Below, in pieces: positions 55,581-63,434 of a DNA stretch of 64,000 nt (position 1 is its first letter; each line of letters begins with the position of its first letter). The notes beneath the pieces are model-generated. The model made no database searches. It was not told where the DNA came from and was given only the letters and a program-made list of their open reading frames with translations. The position numbers and the translations under genes are program-made. This DNA comes from J089 sp964535735 (GTDB taxonomy: Bacteria; Fidelibacterota; Marinisomatia; Marinisomatales; J089), in contig CAZHTM010000009.1 of NCBI GenBank assembly GCA_964535735.1, forward strand, positions 1-64,000, given 5' to 3'.

Positions 55581-55615
55581 ATTACCGTGGTAATATAGGT
55601 ATTACCGGTATTACC
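55581..55615 (-). promoter_or_regulatory. palindromic operator of the toxin-antitoxin operon
   Basis: Four GGTAAT/ATTACC half-sites in 35 bases, including ATTACC-GT-GGTAAT and GGTAAT-ATAG-GTATTACC. They lie 16-50 bases upstream of the antitoxin start, where RHH proteins bind to autoregulate. The array also lies just before the end of purC. Confidence 0.7.
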
Positions 55616-55644
55616 TTCCAGTTCATTTGAGAGCGGCAATCAAA

Positions 55645-56616
55645 TTACAATATCGATTGCAAATTATTTACAATCCGCTGGTGAACTGGAATGTCCGCTT
55701 TCGGAAACTGAAAGGATTGTCCTGTAATTCGTTCATACAGGTCGATATACCGGGCCGACAATTCCACCACCAGCTCTTCCGGTGCCTCTGGAAGCGGGTC
55801 ATCTCCGTAGGGATCACAATGGTCCGCAAACCAGAGGCGGAGAAATTCCTTATCGATATTTTCCGGTTCCTGTCCTTTTTGAAATCGTTCGGCATAACTG
55901 GCCTCAATCCAGTACCGGCTGGAATCGGGTGTGTGCAATTCATCCACCAGACAGATATCACCATCAGGCGATCGCCCTAACTCATACTTGGTGTCCACTA
56001 AAATCAATCCGTGTTCCTGCGCCACCTTCTGTCCAAAAGAAAAGACATCCAAAGCCAACTGGGACGCCCTTTCCCAATCCTCTGCGGCCATCCATCCCTC
56101 CGCGACAATCTCCCGGGGACTTATGGGTCGGTCATGATCCTTTTCTTTTGTGGTGGGAGTCAATACCGGTGTGTTCAGACGCTGGTTTTTCTTTAAACCG
56201 TCGGGAAATGTGATTCCACAGTATTCCCGTTGCCCCTGATTGTAAACCGTCCACAAAGAGGTGTTTGTTGATCCCGTAATGTAGCCCCGGACGACAAATT
56301 CGATCGGAAATACCTCACATTTCCTCGCCACGGTAACATTCGGATCCGGAATTTCCAGAACATGATTGGGAATGATGTGCTTGGTTTGGTCAAACCACCA
56401 CGCGCTAGTGAGGTTAAGCACCTGACCTTTAAACGGTATCGCCGCCAAGAGACGATCAAAGGCGCTCTGGCGATCGGTGGTAATCAGAATCAGCGTATCT
56501 CCCAGATCATACGTGTCCCGAACTTTTCCCACGGTGGGAGTACCAAAAGGTAGGTTTGTGGATACTAAACAATGATTCAAAGCTGTTTTTATCGTTTCAC
56601 GATAGGAATTATTCAT
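55645..56616 (-). CDS. purC: SAICAR synthetase
   Basis: 323 residues, the longer PurC type. It contains GKVRDTYDLGDTLILITTDRQSAFDRLLAAIPFKG, EFVVRGYITGSTNTSLWTVYNQGQREYCG, TPTTKEKDHDRPIS and ILVDTKYELGRSPDGDICLVDELHTPDSSRYW, all family motifs for ATP and CAIR binding. It joins aspartate to CAIR. The start lies 8 nt inside the end of the purQ fusion gene, so the two are coupled. Confidence 0.97.
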   Translation of the reverse strand: MNNSYRETIKTALNHCLVSTNLPFGTPTVGKVRDTYDLGDTLILITTDRQSAFDRLLAAIPFKGQVLNLTSAWWFDQTKHIIPNHVLEIPDPNVTVARKCEVFPIEFVVRGYITGSTNTSLWTVYNQGQREYCGITFPDGLKKNQRLNTPVLTPTTKEKDHDRPISPREIVAEGWMAAEDWERASQLALDVFSFGQKVAQEHGLILVDTKYELGRSPDGDICLVDELHTPDSSRYWIEASYAERFQKGQEPENIDKEFLRLWFADHCDPYGDDPLPEAPEELVVELSARYIDLYERITGQSFQFPKADIPVHQRIVNNLQSIL

Positions 56617-57877
56617 ATGAAAAGGCCCGATGAGAGTAACGATTGAAAAGAATGTGCGAAGCCAGCACTATTTCCCTGACAAAATTCATATCTTCCGTCG
56701 ATGATTCCACCACCCAAAGCACACCGCGCTTCACCGATTCAAGCCCCTGAATACCAAACCGCTCTGTCAGCGTTTCACGTTTTTTACGCCCTTTAAAATC
56801 CTCATGGGGTTGAACCAACAGGGCAAACCCATGCTCCAGAGGTTGAAATTCGGTTAATGCTTCCTTATTGGTATTCACCAGTTCTCCCGTTGATAAAATA
56901 TCCCTGAGTTGCGCTTCTGTAAGGTCGTTTTTGCCCGTCAATTCCCAATGTGTAAAGCGGTTCAGGCGTACGTTAAGCCCCCGTTGCTTCAGGGCGGACT
57001 CCACAGACAGAGCTTCGTTGTCGGTAATAATTAAACGGACGATCAGTTGCCTGCTGTTCAGTGGAGCCTGATACCGACTGATGGTCACGGAATCGGGATT
57101 CCAGATAAAGGTTGCGGGCGAGCGGTGGGGATCCCCTGAACGAATCGCATCACCCAATGAGCGGAATATTCCGTCGCCATTAGGCGTACGTTCCGGGTGC
57201 GGCATCATAGCCATAACATTACCGGAGGGATTACACACCGCGGCGATATTTTCCAGTGATCCGTTGGGATTGACCGGAAACTCGGCTGAAACCCGACCCT
57301 CTGAATCACTATATTGAAACACAATTTGTTGGTTCTCCTTTAATTGATTCAGAACGGCTTCCGGCATAACAAATCGTCCCTGGGCATGAGCCAGGGGAAT
57401 GTTCAGTATCGTTCCCGTGTCCAGGGATCGAGTAAATACGGTGCGGGCCGGCGGCGTCGCCAGCGATAGATGGGTCCAGGCATTGTAATATCCTGTGCCC
57501 AATACATGTCCGTTTCGAACGCGCTTGTTATCGGTAAGAGCCATTGCCAATCGGAAATCGGCCGCTCCCGGAACCAGACCTGACTCAACTAGAATCTGTG
57601 CGCCGTTGCAAATTCCCAGGACGGGTTTGCCTTTCAGGCTTTCTTCTTTTAGCACACCTAACAAGGGATCAAGGGCCGCAATCGCTCCGGCGCGGCTACG
57701 GTCTTCATAGGAAAATCCACCGGTGAGGACATACCCATCACAGGCGCGGAGTTTATCAAAGGATTCATTCCAAAGAAACATAACCGGATCGCTCTCGGTG
57801 CGGCGAAGGGCCATAGCCGTCTCCCGCTCCGTATTGGATCCTGGGAATTGTATGACCGCAATTCGTGGACGATTCAT
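56609..57877 (-). CDS. purQ: FGAM synthase glutaminase PurQ fused to two PurS-like domains
   Basis: 422 residues. Residues 1-265 are PurQ: IAVIQFPGSNTERETAMAL, nucleophile Cys90 in GICNGAQILVESG, PLAHAQGRF with His164, and the His-Glu pair in MMPHPERTPNGDGIF. PurQ normally ends here. About 150 extra residues follow. 277-344 (RQLIVRLIITDNEALSVESAL, LNRFTHWELTG, STGELVNTNKEALTEF) and 349-422 (KRETLTERFGIQGLESVKRGVLWVVE, VREIVLASHILFNRYSHRAFSYE) each look like a PurS subunit. The PurS assignment is by pattern and moderate. It overlaps purM by 4 nt and purC by 8 nt. PurL must be encoded elsewhere. Confidence 0.85.
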   Translation of the reverse strand: MNRPRIAVIQFPGSNTERETAMALRRTESDPVMFLWNESFDKLRACDGYVLTGGFSYEDRSRAGAIAALDPLLGVLKEESLKGKPVLGICNGAQILVESGLVPGAADFRLAMALTDNKRVRNGHVLGTGYYNAWTHLSLATPPARTVFTRSLDTGTILNIPLAHAQGRFVMPEAVLNQLKENQQIVFQYSDSEGRVSAEFPVNPNGSLENIAAVCNPSGNVMAMMPHPERTPNGDGIFRSLGDAIRSGDPHRSPATFIWNPDSVTISRYQAPLNSRQLIVRLIITDNEALSVESALKQRGLNVRLNRFTHWELTGKNDLTEAQLRDILSTGELVNTNKEALTEFQPLEHGFALLVQPHEDFKGRKKRETLTERFGIQGLESVKRGVLWVVESSTEDMNFVREIVLASHILFNRYSHRAFSYE

Positions 57878-58926
57878 TCGCGAATGACTACCTCACGGTG
57901 CCCCGAAACCACGTCACCGATAGAATAAACTGGGGATAAAGACTCCAGCGCTGTGCGCACGTCTTTTTCCGCGTCAGCATCGGTGATGATGACCAATCCA
58001 ATGCCCATGTTAAAGGTGCGGAACATCTCCTGGGAATCCACTTTTCCCAGCGATTGTAGCACCTCAAATATGGGTAGCCTCGGCCAGGTATCCTGGCGCA
58101 ATGCGACGGCGGTCCCTTCCGGTAAAACACGCGGAATATTCTCGATCAAGCCACCACCGGTGATATGGGCAGCTCCTTTCAAAGAAAGACCGAATTCCTG
58201 CAGGGTGCGAAGATGAGGCACGTAATTGATATGTGGCTTCAAAAGCAGGTCTCCAACCGTTTCTTCCGTATTGGGCAGTATATCCTCTACCGACAGACCG
58301 GCCCCGTCAAAAAAGATTTTTCGCGCCAAGGAATAACCATTGGTGTGGAGACCGTTGGACGGCAACCCCAGGACCACATCACCGGGTTTAATGGTTCTTC
58401 CGGTGAGAATTTTTTCTTTTTCCACTACTCCGGTGACAATACCCACCAAATCATGCTCTCCTGGACGGTAGGTTCCGGGCATTTCCGCGGTTTCACCGCC
58501 CACCAGGGCGACTCCAATCGCCGCACAGGCTTCCGCCATCCCCTTAACCATAATTTCAACTATCGCCGGATCCAGGGAGTCGTTGGCAATGTAATCCAAA
58601 AACGTAAGAGGTCGGGCACCCAGCACCGCAATGTCATTACAACAGGCGGCGACCAGATCCATTCCAATGGTGTCATAGCGATCCATCATGGTGGCGATCA
58701 TGATTTTGGTGCCCACGCCGTCGATGCTTTGAACCAAAACCGGGTGTCGATAAGCTTCAAAAACAGGTTTCAGATCAAAAAGGGAACCGAAACTGCCCAA
58801 TCCGGTGAGAACTTCCGGACCAAAGGTGGCGCGGACATGATGTTTTATTCGTTCTACAGCCTCGTTCCCGGCGTCGATATTTACACCGGCGGATTTATAA
58901 TCAAACGTCGATTCAGGGCGGGTCAT
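57874..58926 (-). CDS. purM: phosphoribosylformylglycinamidine cyclo-ligase (AIR synthetase)
   Basis: 350 residues. DYKSAGVNIDAGNEAVERIKHHV is the PurM N-terminus. HPVLVQSIDGVGTKIMIA, GMDLVAACCNDIAVLGARPLTFLDYIA, GVALVGGETAEMPGTYRPGEHDLVG and AHITGGGLIENIPRVLP are the ATP- and substrate-binding motifs. It closes the imidazole ring to give AIR. It is the first gene of the purine cluster and overlaps purQ by 4 nt. No Shine-Dalgarno sequence is seen ahead of the ATG. Confidence 0.97.
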   Translation of the reverse strand: MTRPESTFDYKSAGVNIDAGNEAVERIKHHVRATFGPEVLTGLGSFGSLFDLKPVFEAYRHPVLVQSIDGVGTKIMIATMMDRYDTIGMDLVAACCNDIAVLGARPLTFLDYIANDSLDPAIVEIMVKGMAEACAAIGVALVGGETAEMPGTYRPGEHDLVGIVTGVVEKEKILTGRTIKPGDVVLGLPSNGLHTNGYSLARKIFFDGAGLSVEDILPNTEETVGDLLLKPHINYVPHLRTLQEFGLSLKGAAHITGGGLIENIPRVLPEGTAVALRQDTWPRLPIFEVLQSLGKVDSQEMFRTFNMGIGLVIITDADAEKDVRTALESLSPVYSIGDVVSGHREVVIRE

Positions 58927-59041
58927 ACAGGGGGCAAGGAGCGGGGACCAGCCCTGAAATCAATCGGTGAAAATGGTGCGAAGTTCACGGGCGATATTAC
59001 CTCCGAAAGGGTAGAGGCTTCAATGCGGAATCGTAGAAATA

Positions 59042-59057
59042 CCTGATTACAATCAGG
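59042..59057. promoter_or_regulatory. palindrome upstream of purM
   Basis: CCTGATT-AC-AATCAGG, perfect 7-base arms around a 2-base centre, 116 bases upstream of purM. It could be an operator for the purine cluster. The 301-base gap 58927-59227 contains this, a terminator, a larger hairpin and no gene that I can support. Confidence 0.45.
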
Positions 59058-59071
59058 AAAGGGTTAAAAGC

Positions 59072-59097
59072 AAAAAACCGTTTGGCGGCGCCGAAAG
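59072..59097 (-). terminator. intrinsic terminator between the R-M block and purM
   Basis: On the minus strand CC-TTT-c-GGC pairs with GCC-AAA-c-GG (one bulged C on each side), followed by six T. It lies downstream of the 49-residue gene and upstream of purM. Confidence 0.55.
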
Positions 59098-59146
59098 GAA
59101 ATGGGAATTCCCTGTTTCCATACGTTCATTGACGTGGCGAACGGAA

Positions 59147-59212
59147 TCAGACCTGGCTGGTTGCTACGCGACGATTTTGCCAAGAATGTCTCGCGTAACA
59201 GGCACGATCTGA
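59147..59212 (-). other. large nested hairpin, possible 3' UTR or leader RNA
   Basis: Three nested stems: TCAGA/TCTGA (outer), CCTG/CAGG, and TACGCGA/TCGCGTA (inner), enclosing a 19-nt loop, with asymmetric internal loops. It lies between the stop of the 49-residue gene and the terminator at 59072-59097. Confidence 0.4.
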
Positions 59213-59227
59213 GCGGATTAAACCATA

Positions 59228-59377
59228 CTAATTTTTACACCCGTTTTTATCGCAAGTAATTCTCTTCGATGTTGAAACCCAATGTTCAGAGTTCTTTTTG
59301 GTATCAATACCACATCCGGTATTACCCACCTTTGTTCCTTTGTGTACTATCCCTGTTGGTTTATGTTTTACAGCCAT
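59228..59377 (-). CDS. 49-residue Cys-containing protein
   Basis: Short gene with an excellent ribosome-binding site (AAAGGAGG, 7 nt before the ATG). The protein begins MAVKHKPTGIVHKGTKVGNT and continues with GCGID, HWVSTSKR and the end ITCDKNGCKN. It has three Cys, one in TGCGID and two in TCDKNGCKN, and is rich in Lys. I do not recognise a named family. Its ATG overlaps the stop of the preceding remnant frame (ATGGCTGTAA), as in an operon. It is the last gene of the type III restriction block. Confidence 0.65.
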   Translation of the reverse strand: MAVKHKPTGIVHKGTKVGNTGCGIDTKKNSEHWVSTSKRITCDKNGCKN

Positions 59378-59535
59378 TTTAAATCCTCCTTTAATGGATT
59401 TATTATTAAACGGTCAGGCTCAACTTCCGGATATGGGGCGCCCAAGCCTGCCGTAGCTTCAGCACAGGCAAGAGCTAAATAGCGGTCAGGTGGATATGGG
59501 CGCGCTTTTTCATTGTATCTCTCATCTAAGAGATT
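59368..59535 (-). pseudogene. gene remnant lacking a start codon
   Basis: An open frame of 55 codons that reads as real protein: RPYPPDRYLALACAEATAGL, then GAPYPEVEPDRLIINPLKED. It has no ATG, GTG or usable TTG near its beginning; a TAG lies in frame at 59536. Its end overlaps the start of the 49-residue gene by 10 bases, typical of a genuine stop in an operon. It is probably the 3' end of a gene whose front was lost by deletion or frameshift. Its identity is unknown. Confidence 0.4.
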
Positions 59536-59570
59536 CTACCGCTGTAGTACAGGATGCGCGGAAGCGTTTC

Positions 59571-62195
59571 TCAATCCAAGTCTCCCACCGTAGCAACCGG
59601 CCTGTATTCAACATCTTCAAATTCTTTAAAATGAGCATGCCCGCATTTTATCTTTATTTTTTCGCTTGTCTTTAATTCCTGCCCTGCCGACTTGGTTTCG
59701 GCGACAAAGTAAACCGTTTCTTCGTTCTTTTTTATTAAAGCCCAATCGGGATTATAATTTCCTATGGGTGTTTTAATTTTAAACCAGAATGGAAGTTTGA
59801 AATAAAACTCTATATCGTCCCTGCTTTCGCAATCTTTGGCAAAATCATATTCAACATTTGAATCAAGCGGAACAAGATTACTATAAATGGTTTTATCTTT
59901 TTTATTGATTGTAAACGTCAGGTCATTGATGTGAATCTCATAATTCTCAAACAACCTCATTTCATATTCTTCAGAGCCTATCTTTTCGTATTTAATGCCT
60001 TCTATCATTAATTCGGTAAGGACTTCTTTAATTGCTATAACCGAATTATCCAGGAAAAATTGCGGATTAATTAAAACATCCCTAATTCTTTTCGATTCTT
60101 TGAGAATTTCCAGAATTGTAGAGCGGGTAAGCCCAGTTCTTTCCTGTATATATGAAAGTACATCCGGTATTTTAAAAATACCGTCGAGAGATGTAGCATA
60201 AGAAGCCTTCAGCTCCAGTTCAATACCGGATTCATTAAATCCCAGGGCTGTTTTAACTGTTTTAATGACCGCTTTTCTAATGGAAGGCATTTGGTTAACC
60301 GCATTTGCGGCTTTTTTTATCAATTCGGCGGTATTGTATTCTACACGGTATGTGGTCTGAAATTTAATTTTGTCCCAAATTTCCTTGAATTTTTCATCCA
60401 GTTCAAAACCTTTTCGATACTTGACCGTTGCACGTTTTTGTTTGTTTTTTATTCTACCTTTAAAAGAGACACCGCAATCATTTTCGATTTCAGACTGTAG
60501 TTGTTTTGCAAAATCTTCATACGATTCGTTGGCGACAACCGTTAATCTGTTAATATTGGTATCTTGTATGCGTATTCCTTCCTGATTGACGGAGAGCCTT
60601 AGACCTCTGCCAATTTCCTGTCTCTTTTTAAGTTCTGATTGTGTTTCGTTTAAAGTGCATATCTGAAATACATTTGGATTATCCCAACCTTCACGTAAAG
60701 CGGAATGGGTGAAAATGAATCGTAATGGTTCATTAATGTCCAAAAGTTTTTCTTTGTTTTTCATTATCAGCTTAAAGGTGTCGTCATCGGCCTGGGTATT
60801 TCCTTTTGTATCTTTCCATTTACCTTTTTTATCAGCGGAAAAATAGCCGTTATGAACTTCTTCGGCTTCAAAAGGAATCAAACCATTATAAATAGATTTT
60901 GAGGAAACCTCTTTATATATTTTTTCAAACCATTTGGCGAATTTGCCTTTTATCGGGTTACCGTCAGTGTCATAATCCCTGTAATTAGCGACACGGTCTA
61001 TGAAGAAAAGTGAAAGAACTTTTATGCCTTTGGATTTCAGTTTTCTTTCTTTTAGGAAATGCTCTTCAATTGTTTTTCGGATTTGAACTTTCATAACTTC
61101 ATCTGAAAACCCGCCGAAAGTATCACCTACAAAAACAGTATCGCCCCTGGAGAGCTCAATTAAGTTTTCGGAGACATCAATACCATTGATAATATAACCG
61201 CTTTTATAAATTTCTCTTTTATTGGATAAATCGTATAAGTCATCGCCGACCTTTACGGTAACGGATTTTCTTTTAACGCCGTCCGGGGTATTAATATCTA
61301 TTTTGATTTTTGCCGATGTGCGTGTTTTAGTCGAGGTTACTTTTTCAAGGCAAAGATATGCTTCATTAAAGTCGTTTTCCGTAACAATGGAATCCACTTC
61401 AATCTGTTTTACCAGTCCCAGGTCGTATGCTTTTACCGGGTCAAGGCTGTAAACCATGTTATAGCGGTTTGTGTGGGTTGCGGAATAACGGAGAGTACAG
61501 AGGGGATACAGATTTTCAACCGCTTTTTTCCTGATATCCGTTTCCATGTTCTGGGGTTCATCAACAATGACTATGGGAGCTGTTGCCTGAATAAATTCTA
61601 TTGGCCTTTTGCCGGTCAGTTTATCATTAGGTTTGTTGATGATATTTTCATCTTTAGCGAATGAATCGATATTGATGACAAGTATCTGAATATTATTGTT
61701 TATGGCAAAATTTCTCAGATTGGAAACCCGCTTAGAATCGTAAACATCAAAATTCACAGGTGTTTTATCGTAAAGGTTCTGAAAATGCTCAAATGTAATT
61801 TCAAGGTTTTTCAGCACACCTTCGCGAATGGCAATTGAGGGAACAACAATTACGAATTTCTTGAAGCCGTATTTTTTGTTCAGTTCATAAATGGTGCGAA
61901 GATAAACATAAGTTTTTCCGGTGCCGGTCTCCATTTCAACGGAAAAATTCATTCCGTCCAGTTTTCCGGAAACAGATATTCCGTTTTTCTTCTGAATTTC
62001 CTGAACATTTCTTAAAATCTGTTCCTCTGTTATTGACAACCGGTTGCCGACACCTCCATCCTGAAACATATAGCTTTCGGTAGTTATTGAAAAACTGAAA
62101 TCGCCTTGATTTAACGGCTGTCCTTCAAATATATCGACAATAGAGTTTATTGCATCGTGTTGAAATTGCTGATTTGGGTCAAAATGGAGTTTCAT
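59571..62195 (-). CDS. res: type III restriction endonuclease, Res subunit
   Basis: 874 residues. The SF2 helicase core has Walker A at 88-95 (METGTGKT), motif II as DEPQ (212-215) rather than DEAH, motif III in YSATHTN, and motif VI as KKRQEIGRGLRL. Near the C-terminus a PD-(D/E)xK nuclease site is visible: GNYNPDWALI followed by VYFVAETKS. With Mod it would cleave DNA between inversely oriented unmethylated sites. All key motifs are intact. The gene is AT-richer than the purine cluster, which suggests transfer. A palindromic promoter region and then the fic gene lie upstream. Confidence 0.95.
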   Translation of the reverse strand: MKLHFDPNQQFQHDAINSIVDIFEGQPLNQGDFSFSITTESYMFQDGGVGNRLSITEEQILRNVQEIQKKNGISVSGKLDGMNFSVEMETGTGKTYVYLRTIYELNKKYGFKKFVIVVPSIAIREGVLKNLEITFEHFQNLYDKTPVNFDVYDSKRVSNLRNFAINNNIQILVINIDSFAKDENIINKPNDKLTGKRPIEFIQATAPIVIVDEPQNMETDIRKKAVENLYPLCTLRYSATHTNRYNMVYSLDPVKAYDLGLVKQIEVDSIVTENDFNEAYLCLEKVTSTKTRTSAKIKIDINTPDGVKRKSVTVKVGDDLYDLSNKREIYKSGYIINGIDVSENLIELSRGDTVFVGDTFGGFSDEVMKVQIRKTIEEHFLKERKLKSKGIKVLSLFFIDRVANYRDYDTDGNPIKGKFAKWFEKIYKEVSSKSIYNGLIPFEAEEVHNGYFSADKKGKWKDTKGNTQADDDTFKLIMKNKEKLLDINEPLRFIFTHSALREGWDNPNVFQICTLNETQSELKKRQEIGRGLRLSVNQEGIRIQDTNINRLTVVANESYEDFAKQLQSEIENDCGVSFKGRIKNKQKRATVKYRKGFELDEKFKEIWDKIKFQTTYRVEYNTAELIKKAANAVNQMPSIRKAVIKTVKTALGFNESGIELELKASYATSLDGIFKIPDVLSYIQERTGLTRSTILEILKESKRIRDVLINPQFFLDNSVIAIKEVLTELMIEGIKYEKIGSEEYEMRLFENYEIHINDLTFTINKKDKTIYSNLVPLDSNVEYDFAKDCESRDDIEFYFKLPFWFKIKTPIGNYNPDWALIKKNEETVYFVAETKSAGQELKTSEKIKIKCGHAHFKEFEDVEYRPVATVGDLD

Positions 62196-62239
62196 CTGAC
62201 ACCTTGTCCTTCGCTAAAATTAGCGTAAAGCCTGTCAAC

Positions 62240-62295
62240 CACAAAGGTGTTTGCGTAAAGTGATGTTGAATTTAATTTACGCAAGGTGGTTTGTG
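62240..62295. promoter_or_regulatory. inverted repeat in the fic-res spacer
   Basis: Outer arms CACAAA/TTTGTG and inner arms TTGCGTAAA (62251-62259)/TTTACGCAA (62276-62284) form a 20-bp inverted repeat with a mismatched centre and a 16-nt loop. A further GCTAAAATTAGC lies at about 62211. It is placed where a res promoter or operator would be. Confidence 0.5.
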
Positions 62296-62316
62296 TATAT
62301 TTCATAAAACGCAAAA

Positions 62317-63432
62317 TTATAAAACCTTTCTGCCCTCGGCTATATTTATAAGATTTGGCATAGCATAAACAGAAGGTTGCCGTCCCTGTCCCCGCCTTAG
62401 TAAAATAATAGATTGAGAATCCACTAGCTTTTTCAGCAAATTGTTTGCGGTCATTCTATTGGATATTCCGGAAAGCTGATAAAAATCCACCGTGTTGATA
62501 ATCGGTGCTTTGAAGAAGGTATCCAAAGCCGGAACGGCGTATTGCGAATGTGTAATATCAATAAAATTATCCTTTAATTTTTCATATAGCCCCAGAATGT
62601 TCCTTGCTTTTGAGATGTTTATATCTGATTGTATTATAATAGCTTGTAGAAAAAATTCTACCCAACCATGCCAATTATTTTCCGAGGTAATAGCCAAAAG
62701 ACCATCGTAGTACTCGTCCCGGTGTGTTTCCAGATATTCGCTTAAATAAAACATGGGACTGTTAAGGCATTTTTTCATATAAAGAAAAAGCGGGATAAGA
62801 AGTCTGCCAATTCGCCCGTTGCCGTCCCGAAAAGGATGCAATATCTCAAACTGAGCGTGAATAATCGCAAGTTGTACCAACGGGTCATCGAAATTGTCTC
62901 GTAACAGAAATTTCTCCCACTTTTCCAGATGTTCCTGCAAAATCATCGGATTCGGCGGCACAAAACGGGCATTTTCAATCGGTGTACCTCTTTTTCCTAT
63001 CCAGTTCTGCTCTTTTCTAAATTGTCCCGGCTCCATATTTCTTCCCCTAACACTGTCAAGCAGAACTTTATGAAGGCTTTTTATAAGATTAAGACTGATA
63101 GGACGGTTTTTCAGTTCATTTTCGGCAATTCTTAAAACTTTGCGGTAATTACCGATTTCTTTGATATCTTCGTTAATGGAAGCGGATTTTCCGGTATCAA
63201 GACCGGCATCATGTTCGAGAACATCTCCCAATGAGGCTTGAGTACCTTCAATTCGTGAGGATAAAACCGCCTCATTCGTGGTAAGAGGAGAGAGCAGCAC
63301 GCCCGGATTGATTAAACTCTGCAAAAGTCCGTCATACCGGGCAATAGCGGCATTTGCCTTACCGATTAAAGACACCAGCTTTTTCCAGTTTATATTTTCA
63401 GGTGGTAACTCATGTGGAACAAATGGTTTCAT
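62317..63432 (-). CDS. Fic-domain AMPylase-type protein with N-terminal inhibitory helix
   Basis: 371 residues. The Fic core motif is HPFRDGNGRIGR (199-210), with catalytic His199 and the phosphate-binding loop complete. The inhibitory helix motif SSRIEG (58-63, Glu62) is at the N-terminus, as in class II Fic proteins. The C-terminal third looks like a winged-helix domain (VDFYQLSGISNRMTANNLLKKLVDSQSIILLRRG). It is expected to transfer AMP to a protein target when inhibition is released. It starts 2 bases after the mod stop, between the two R-M subunits. Confidence 0.93.
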   Translation of the reverse strand: MKPFVPHELPPENINWKKLVSLIGKANAAIARYDGLLQSLINPGVLLSPLTTNEAVLSSRIEGTQASLGDVLEHDAGLDTGKSASINEDIKEIGNYRKVLRIAENELKNRPISLNLIKSLHKVLLDSVRGRNMEPGQFRKEQNWIGKRGTPIENARFVPPNPMILQEHLEKWEKFLLRDNFDDPLVQLAIIHAQFEILHPFRDGNGRIGRLLIPLFLYMKKCLNSPMFYLSEYLETHRDEYYDGLLAITSENNWHGWVEFFLQAIIIQSDINISKARNILGLYEKLKDNFIDITHSQYAVPALDTFFKAPIINTVDFYQLSGISNRMTANNLLKKLVDSQSIILLRRGQGRQPSVYAMPNLINIAEGRKVL

Positions 63433-63434
63433 CT

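Noticed and set aside
58165..59046. Long plus-strand open frame of 293 codons opposite purM
   Set aside because: It is antisense to a textbook PurM, has no ribosome-binding site and its translation is low-complexity His/Gly/Asn-rich, as expected from the complement of a conserved gene.
58927..59227. ZTP (pfl) or purine riboswitch before purM
   Set aside because: Neither the CCGCCUGGGC-type 3' motif of ZTP riboswitches nor the conserved three-way-junction loops of purine riboswitches could be found.
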